Positions 56,235 to 62,000 of a stretch of DNA of 62,000 bases are shown here, in pieces. How positions within the stretch are numbered: the first letter of the stretch is position 1; each line of letters opens with the position of its first letter. This DNA comes from Neocallimastix lanati (nom. inval.). Taxonomy: Eukaryota; Neocallimastigomycota; Neocallimastigomycetes; Neocallimastigales; Neocallimastigaceae. Where the stretch lies: assembly GCA_016946835.1 (NCBI GenBank), contig JACVTC010000010.1, forward strand, positions 1 to 62,000, in the 5' to 3' direction. Below the pieces are notes generated by a model, which did no database searches, was not told the DNA's origin, and saw nothing but the letters and a program-made list of their open reading frames with translations. The translations under genes were made by a program, and so were the position numbers.

Positions 56235-57386
56235 TTAAATTTAATATTATCATGTGCTTAATTATTATTTATATATATTATAAAAATTGACTATCATAAA
56301 AATATTATATATATATATTATTTATTCAATTTTTTTAATTTTAGTTTACTCATATTAAATTAATGTTAGTTGACTATTATGTTGCGTTTCCAACTTAACA
56401 TTAATTCTTCTGTTTTATCAAATTATACTACAATTATTTTCAACTTAGTATTTAGTTATCTATTATTCTATTTGTTAAGTTATGCAATTATAATAAACTA
56501 TTTTCAGCTTTAATAATTTTGTTAGATAACAATCATATATTATTTTTATTTTTAACATTAGTTGGCACATTGAGTGAATTATAAATATTTTAAAAAGATT
56601 TAATAAGCAAATAATAAAAATATATATTATGTCACTATAGATAAATAATATTTCTTATATTGTTATAATTTTTTTTGTAAAAAAATGTTAACAATGAAAT
56701 TATACCTTCAAATTATTTTTGTTAATGTATATGATTAATATATTATTGTATTAATTATAAATATATATATAATATATATATACACTTTGTTTTTATATAT
56801 ATAAATTTAATTTTTTTAAAAGATTTTGTATTTTTTTTTTTTTATTCATTTACCTATGCTGTAATATTCTTATGGTCTAGGAGTATTTTCTATCATAAAA
56901 ATGTTATGTAATAGTGTTTATTTATCAATAACATTAATTATTTGAATAACATTTGGAAACTAAAAATAGTAAATATTTTTTATCAATCTTAGCACATTTT
57001 ATATTAATTTTTGAGAATGTTTTATTTACCTTTTTAAGGTTTTACGTGCTTAATGGTTTTAATGAAATAAATTACAACATTTAAAAATTTAATATATTTT
57101 ATTGTATCCAATACAATAATATTTTTAAAAAAAAAATATATCAGTAATTTTTATTTTGTTTATTTATTTTTTAGTTATTTTCCATACTATCTATTGTTCC
57201 ATAATAATTATATATATATTATACTAATAATTATAAATTTTTTTTTTTTGGATACAAAAAAAAAAAAAATAAATAATAAACAATTTTGTATTTATCTTAG
57301 CACGTTTTATACTAATTTTAAATATGACATATTTAATATTTAAAAGTATTTATTGTACTTTAAAAACTTTAATCCAATACACAAAA

Positions 57387-57431
<45 letters not shown>

Positions 57432-57660
57432 TAAACAGGTAACTTTTTTAATGTATATTTATGTATTTTTATTTTTTATATTACATAAACTTTACATATT
57501 TTATTTAGACATTAATTTAATTTAACTATAATTTAACTATCTTAATCTTATTTTTTTGTATTCAAAACTTTATATTAATTTGATGCTGTCATAAATAGGA
57601 TTTAAAATTTTGATTATGATGATGGTTAATAACTTAAAATATACTTTAATTTATTGGCAG
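56235..57660. other. AT-rich spacer
   Basis: No gene is seen. It includes a T tract of about 34 bases (57392-57425) and AT dinucleotide runs. Confidence 0.55.
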
Positions 57661-57687
57661 GAATGAAATTATAATAATAATAAATAA

Positions 57688-58028
<341 letters not shown>

Positions 58029-58029
58029 G

Positions 58030-59701
58030 AATATTATTATTTTACACTACAAATTAATTTATTATTTGTTTTTATAGATGTTGATAATTATTTTATTATT
58101 AAATTATGAATAACTTTTTAAGAAAAATTATTTATAATTTAATAATAAAATATTAATAAAATATAAATAATACCAATTAAACAAAATACAAACAAAAATT
58201 ATACATATTTGAAAATGAATAAAAAAAACAAAAAATAAAAAAAAAAAAAGAAAAAATATTTAAAAAAAATTTAAGAAAAAATAATTCTTAATTTCAAGAA
58301 TTACTATTAACATTAAATCCATGAAAACCATTTATACATTTTAAAGAATGAATGAAATTTTTTCATTATTTAATGAAAATTTAATTATTCCCTCTCACTC
58401 CCCATGGACATTCCCAATTTTATTTCATACAAAAGAAAAATGAAGAATGTACTCTGATTATTGAAAACTCAACGATATTACAATTAAAAACTCCTATGCA
58501 TTACCTTTTATAGCTAAACTGACATCTTCAGTAAGACGTAAAATAATAAAAAAAAATTTTCACACTTGATTTATTCTAGGGTTCACATCAAATTTTATTG
58601 AATTCAAAAAAGAAATCAGAACAAACCATCATATACAACCAAATTTTAGAATTATAATTTTAAAGTGATGTTGTTGGTATTAACGAATATTTTCTATATT
58701 TTTTAAAGGGGAGATGAATCAATTTTTTTTTCCATTGGTTTGGAAAATTCTTTATTGCTTTTTTTTTTTTTTTTAATTTTTTTTTTTTAATTAAAAATAT
58801 AAAATTAATTTTTAATATGCTTCATTATTGTATATTACAAATTATATAAAATTAAATATATTATATATTAATAACTACTATTACATAAAATATTTATATA
58901 TATATATATATTAAAGAAAATCAAACTTGATATTAAAAACCGAAAATTTATAAATTTAATGCTAAATTGATATTTATTATTTTATATTAATTTTTTTTAA
59001 AAATAGATTATATTTGTAAATTATTATAATTTTAAAATAAGATATATTATTAAAATATTATAATTTTAATATCTTTTTTAAAAACTTTTTATTTAATTTA
59101 GTAATTTTTATTTTAATTTTTTTTTTAATTATTTAAAGAAAAAAAAAAAATTAAAGTGCTATATCTACAAATATTTTTTATATCTAAAAGACATAAAATA
59201 AAAATAAAAATTATATTTAATATATTATTATCTTTTTATTCAAGGTTTAAAATAATAATAATTCATATAAATTAAATAAAAAAAGATATTTAACATTTTA
59301 ATATTTTAAAAAAAATAAATATTTTATAATTATAAAGAAATATTTAATATTAAAATATTTTTAAAAAAAAAATAAATATATATATATAATATATATATAT
59401 ATTTTTTTTATGTAAATAAAATAAATATATATATATACATATATTTTTTTTATATAAATAAAATATATATATATTATATATATATAATAAAAATAATAAT
59501 TTTTGATTAAAATACTTTAAAAAAAAAAATAATAATAAATGTGAGCAAAAATAATAATAATAAATGTAAGCAATGTATTCATCAGTTCTAAAAAATTACA
59601 TTTTTAAATTATTATTGTTCAATTTGGTCAATCATGTTTAACCAAATCCAAACAAATTTAAATAAAATAAAACATCATTTCTTAGTACCAATAACTTCCA
59701 T

Positions 59702-59734
<33 letters not shown>

Positions 59735-59860
59735 TATATAATAATTAATACTGTTTGATAAAATATGGTAAAAAAAATTTTTTTCATCTTTTTTTTTTTT
59801 TTTCCATTACTATTTCATGCTTTAATAAAATTAAAGCAATTAAAATAGTATATATTCAAA
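58030..59860. other. AT-rich spacer
   Basis: No gene is seen. A GC-richer patch at about 58390-58680 has no sustained frame and may be an old remnant. AT dinucleotide palindromes lie at 59375-59490 and a T run at about 59704-59730. Confidence 0.5.
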
Positions 59861-59867
59861 CGACTAA

Positions 59868-61862
59868 TTAGTATTTCTCATTTAATGCTTTTAAATATTC
59901 ATTATTATTAAGAACAGGAAGAAATGTATCATCCTGGTTATAATTATAAACAGCATTAAATGTGTTACCACCGGTTTCATTGATCTTAATAGCGATATTT
60001 CTTATTTTTTCTTCTATTTCTATATTGTATTGATTAAATTCATATCCTTTTTGATATATATAATTTAAGTTATTTATAAGGTAATTTTCATAAAATTTAT
60101 CTTTTGTTGTTTTCCTGTTATTATAAAAACATTTTTCATAATGTTTATGTATCTCATTCATTTCATTAAGAAATCTTTCTATAATTTTTTTCTCTCTAAG
60201 TAAAAGGTTATACTTAAACTCAAAGTAATCTTTTGTGATATTCAAACTTTCATTAGTTAATGAATTATTATTTAAATTTCTATAATAAAGGAAATCATCA
60301 ATGCTACCACTTCGTGGTGAAAGTGTTACCGATGGGATTCGTATTGGTGATGATAATAATGATGATTTTGACGAATGTGATGGTGATGGATATGCATTTT
60401 TAGGTTTTAAGGAATTTCTACTTAAATTTATTATATCATCATTTATTACATCATTATTGAGTTCATCATTATTACTTTCATTATTATTTATCATATATTC
60501 ATTTAAATAGTTATTAATTTTATTATTTTTACTTCCATTATTATTAACTTCATTTTGACTATTAATGTCATTATTAGTAGTAATTTTACTTTTTTCATTT
60601 CTAATAATATTTTGTTTTAATATATCCAAATATAAAGTTTCATTAGTGGATAAAACATTATCCAATTGAATATCACCTAATGTAGGATTAAGCGATATTA
60701 AATCTTTCATCACTTCATCACTACCTCTGTAATTTTCATTATTATCATAAATTTTTTTATCTTCTTTCATAACCAAGTCATTTCTATAATTCTTATTATC
60801 TTCTTTCACATCTAAGTTATTTCTAGAACTATTATTACTTTCTTCGGCTCCTTTTTTATGGTAAAAATTAATACCAAAATTAAATGTTCTTTTTAATTTA
60901 TATGATTTAGTATCTTCATCAAAAGAAAACATGGACTCAAAATAATATGGGTATAGGCTTTCTTTTCCATTCATCATATAAGCTTTATGTCTTTCAAGAA
61001 ATGAACATTCTCTTCTTTTATGTAATTGTTTATAACTCATAAGTGAAAATGGATCACTTACTAGCATTTCTTCATCATCTTTAAAAATAATAAAGTAGTA
61101 TAACCAGAACCCGTTCCTTATTGTAGTACTATTTGTATTGAGCTTAATATCAATATATGAATTAAATGGTATTTTTGGATTTAATACTTTAACTGGACAG
61201 AGAGTTACAATTTCTTTAATTTCTTTGTAAGAATAATATTTCAAATTAGCTTTAAATCTATTAATACAATTCTTCACTTCAGCTAAAGTTTCAACATTTT
61301 TATTAGCAATTCTTAAGCCAAATTGATAAATTTCACCTTTTACATTGTTAAAACTATCAATGTTAAAATGTAATCTAACAGGTCTTCCAATAACAGCCTT
61401 TTTTCTATTTTTATCTTTATCCTGGCTGGTGGTGGCGTTAACTTTCTTCGTTTTATTCATGATGTTGATATTTTTCTTAATAGCAGATGTAATTTCTTTC
61501 TTGATTTTAATTTTTTTATGCTCATTTTTTTTCTTATCTATATAATTTTTAATATTTTTAGAATCAGTCTCATCAACAGTATTAGCTAATTTATCATCTT
61601 GATAAACAATTTTTTTTATAAAATTATTTAAACTAATTTCATTTTTATTATCAGGACTTTTTTCTGTAAACGAATTAAGCATATTCTGAAAATACTTTAT
61701 ATGGTCGTATTTTTTACTAATTTTAACAAAATTTTTAACTTCACAATTTGTTTTTATTTCCGCCAAGTCAAGGTTAACATTGTCATATTTTTCCATAAAC
61801 TCCGAAAGATAATCTAAAATTCTGAGGGATCTTCCAATTTTTACTTCTTCATATCGTTCCAT
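59868..61862 (-). CDS. Hypothetical 664-aa protein with a compact central domain
   Basis: A single uninterrupted frame from ATG (61862-61860) to TAA; a more upstream in-frame start would need a non-ATG codon. N-terminal residues 1-80 look helical (RSLRILDYLSEFMEKYDNVN). Residues about 100-155 are strongly basic and could be a nuclear localisation or nucleic-acid-binding region. A compact part (about 160-315) runs GRPVRLHFNIDSFNNVKGEI, IKEIVTLCPVKVLNPKIPFN, GFWLYYFIIFKDDEEMLVSD, PFSLMSYKQLHKRRE. A low-complexity Asn/Ser/Asp-rich stretch follows (about 345-540), then a helical C-terminus. The VSDPF..S motif after a beta-rich stretch recalls Ig-like domains of some transcription factors, but that is only an impression. 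No signal peptide or membrane segment. The family is not recognised. Confidence 0.75.
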   Translation of the reverse strand: MERYEEVKIGRSLRILDYLSEFMEKYDNVNLDLAEIKTNCEVKNFVKISKKYDHIKYFQNMLNSFTEKSPDNKNEISLNNFIKKIVYQDDKLANTVDETDSKNIKNYIDKKKNEHKKIKIKKEITSAIKKNINIMNKTKKVNATTSQDKDKNRKKAVIGRPVRLHFNIDSFNNVKGEIYQFGLRIANKNVETLAEVKNCINRFKANLKYYSYKEIKEIVTLCPVKVLNPKIPFNSYIDIKLNTNSTTIRNGFWLYYFIIFKDDEEMLVSDPFSLMSYKQLHKRRECSFLERHKAYMMNGKESLYPYYFESMFSFDEDTKSYKLKRTFNFGINFYHKKGAEESNNSSRNNLDVKEDNKNYRNDLVMKEDKKIYDNNENYRGSDEVMKDLISLNPTLGDIQLDNVLSTNETLYLDILKQNIIRNEKSKITTNNDINSQNEVNNNGSKNNKINNYLNEYMINNNESNNDELNNDVINDDIINLSRNSLKPKNAYPSPSHSSKSSLLSSPIRIPSVTLSPRSGSIDDFLYYRNLNNNSLTNESLNITKDYFEFKYNLLLREKKIIERFLNEMNEIHKHYEKCFYNNRKTTKDKFYENYLINNLNYIYQKGYEFNQYNIEIEEKIRNIAIKINETGGNTFNAVYNYNQDDTFLPVLNNNEYLKALNEKY

Positions 61863-61917
61863 TTTTATAGGCAAAGAAATTATTATTTCAAATAATTTTA
61901 AATTTCTCTTTTTTTGT

Positions 61918-61918
<1 letters not shown>

Positions 61919-61952
<34 letters not shown>
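61919..61952. repeat. T34 homopolymer upstream of the 664-aa gene
   Basis: About 34 T residues some 60 bp upstream of the ATG on the coding strand (an A tract in gene sense). Poly(dA:dT) tracts in fungal promoters commonly exclude nucleosomes; that role is inferred here. Confidence 0.6.
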
Positions 61953-61953
<1 letters not shown>

Positions 61954-62000
61954 AATAGAATGCTTTAGTGCTAAATATTACTAATTAATAATAATAACAA

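Overview
This window is a very A+T-rich eukaryotic nuclear segment, best explained as an anaerobic gut fungus (Neocallimastigomycota). The evidence is the extreme AT bias, long homopolymer and triplet tracts, short GT-AG introns, a secreted LRR protein ending in two hevein-type (CBM18) chitin-binding domains of the CCSKYGWCG type, Asn/Lys-rich proteins, a FLYWCH-MULE transposase and Ty3 chromodomain retrotransposons. The taxon is an inference; no rRNA or other marker gene is present.

Layout. 1-8730: an LTR-like repeat family (one tandem pair, one inverted copy) interrupted by a complete but dead Ty3/chromovirus element on the minus strand (902-6851, TSD TATAA, LTRs nearly identical), with an in-frame RT deletion and several frameshifts. 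8731-15755: a second, intact chromovirus on the plus strand with two 713-bp LTRs that look identical and TSD TCAGT. It has a Tf1-style self-priming site, a textbook -1 frameshift signal between gag and pol, and a CRE/E-box in U3. It sits 66 bp upstream of a good tRNA-Trp(CCA) gene (15822-15893). 15900-19300: AT-rich spacer with a tRNA-like, SINE-like island. 19328-20744: a FLYWCH/MULE transposase broken by one frameshift. 21100-23100: a ~50-bp minisatellite array of about 2 kb.

24300-28300: Ty1/copia and Ty3/gypsy wreckage. 28280-31400: an unassigned island, a LINE 3' end and a tRNA-headed SINE. 32190-35399: a decayed LRR gene with one repeat per exon. 35395-38660: LINE endonuclease and C-terminal remnants. 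39314-43537: two LRR modules on the minus strand, the first with a signal peptide and the second with two CBM18 domains. They were probably once a single gene, now separated by an apparent GT-to-AT change in a splice donor. 45188-45539: a foldback element built of 15-bp subrepeats with an 8-bp TSD. 46845-56230: nested and broken copia elements, a coiled-coil reading frame, and a diverged solo LTR of the intact chromovirus. 57688-58028: a roughly 340-bp TAA microsatellite. 59868-61862: a 664-codon gene of unknown function on the minus strand.

How it fits together. The only genes that look functional as written are the intact chromovirus (gag and pol), tRNA-Trp, the secreted LRR module at 41593-43537 and the 664-aa protein; the CBM18-bearing module has intact exons but no visible secretion exon of its own. 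Nearly everything else is a repeat or transposon relic. The most informative material is the set of cis-acting retrotransposon signals (two independent self-priming sites, the frameshift site, tRNA-proximal insertion, a tRNA-like segment inside an LTR) and the uniformly phase-2 exon modules of the LRR genes.
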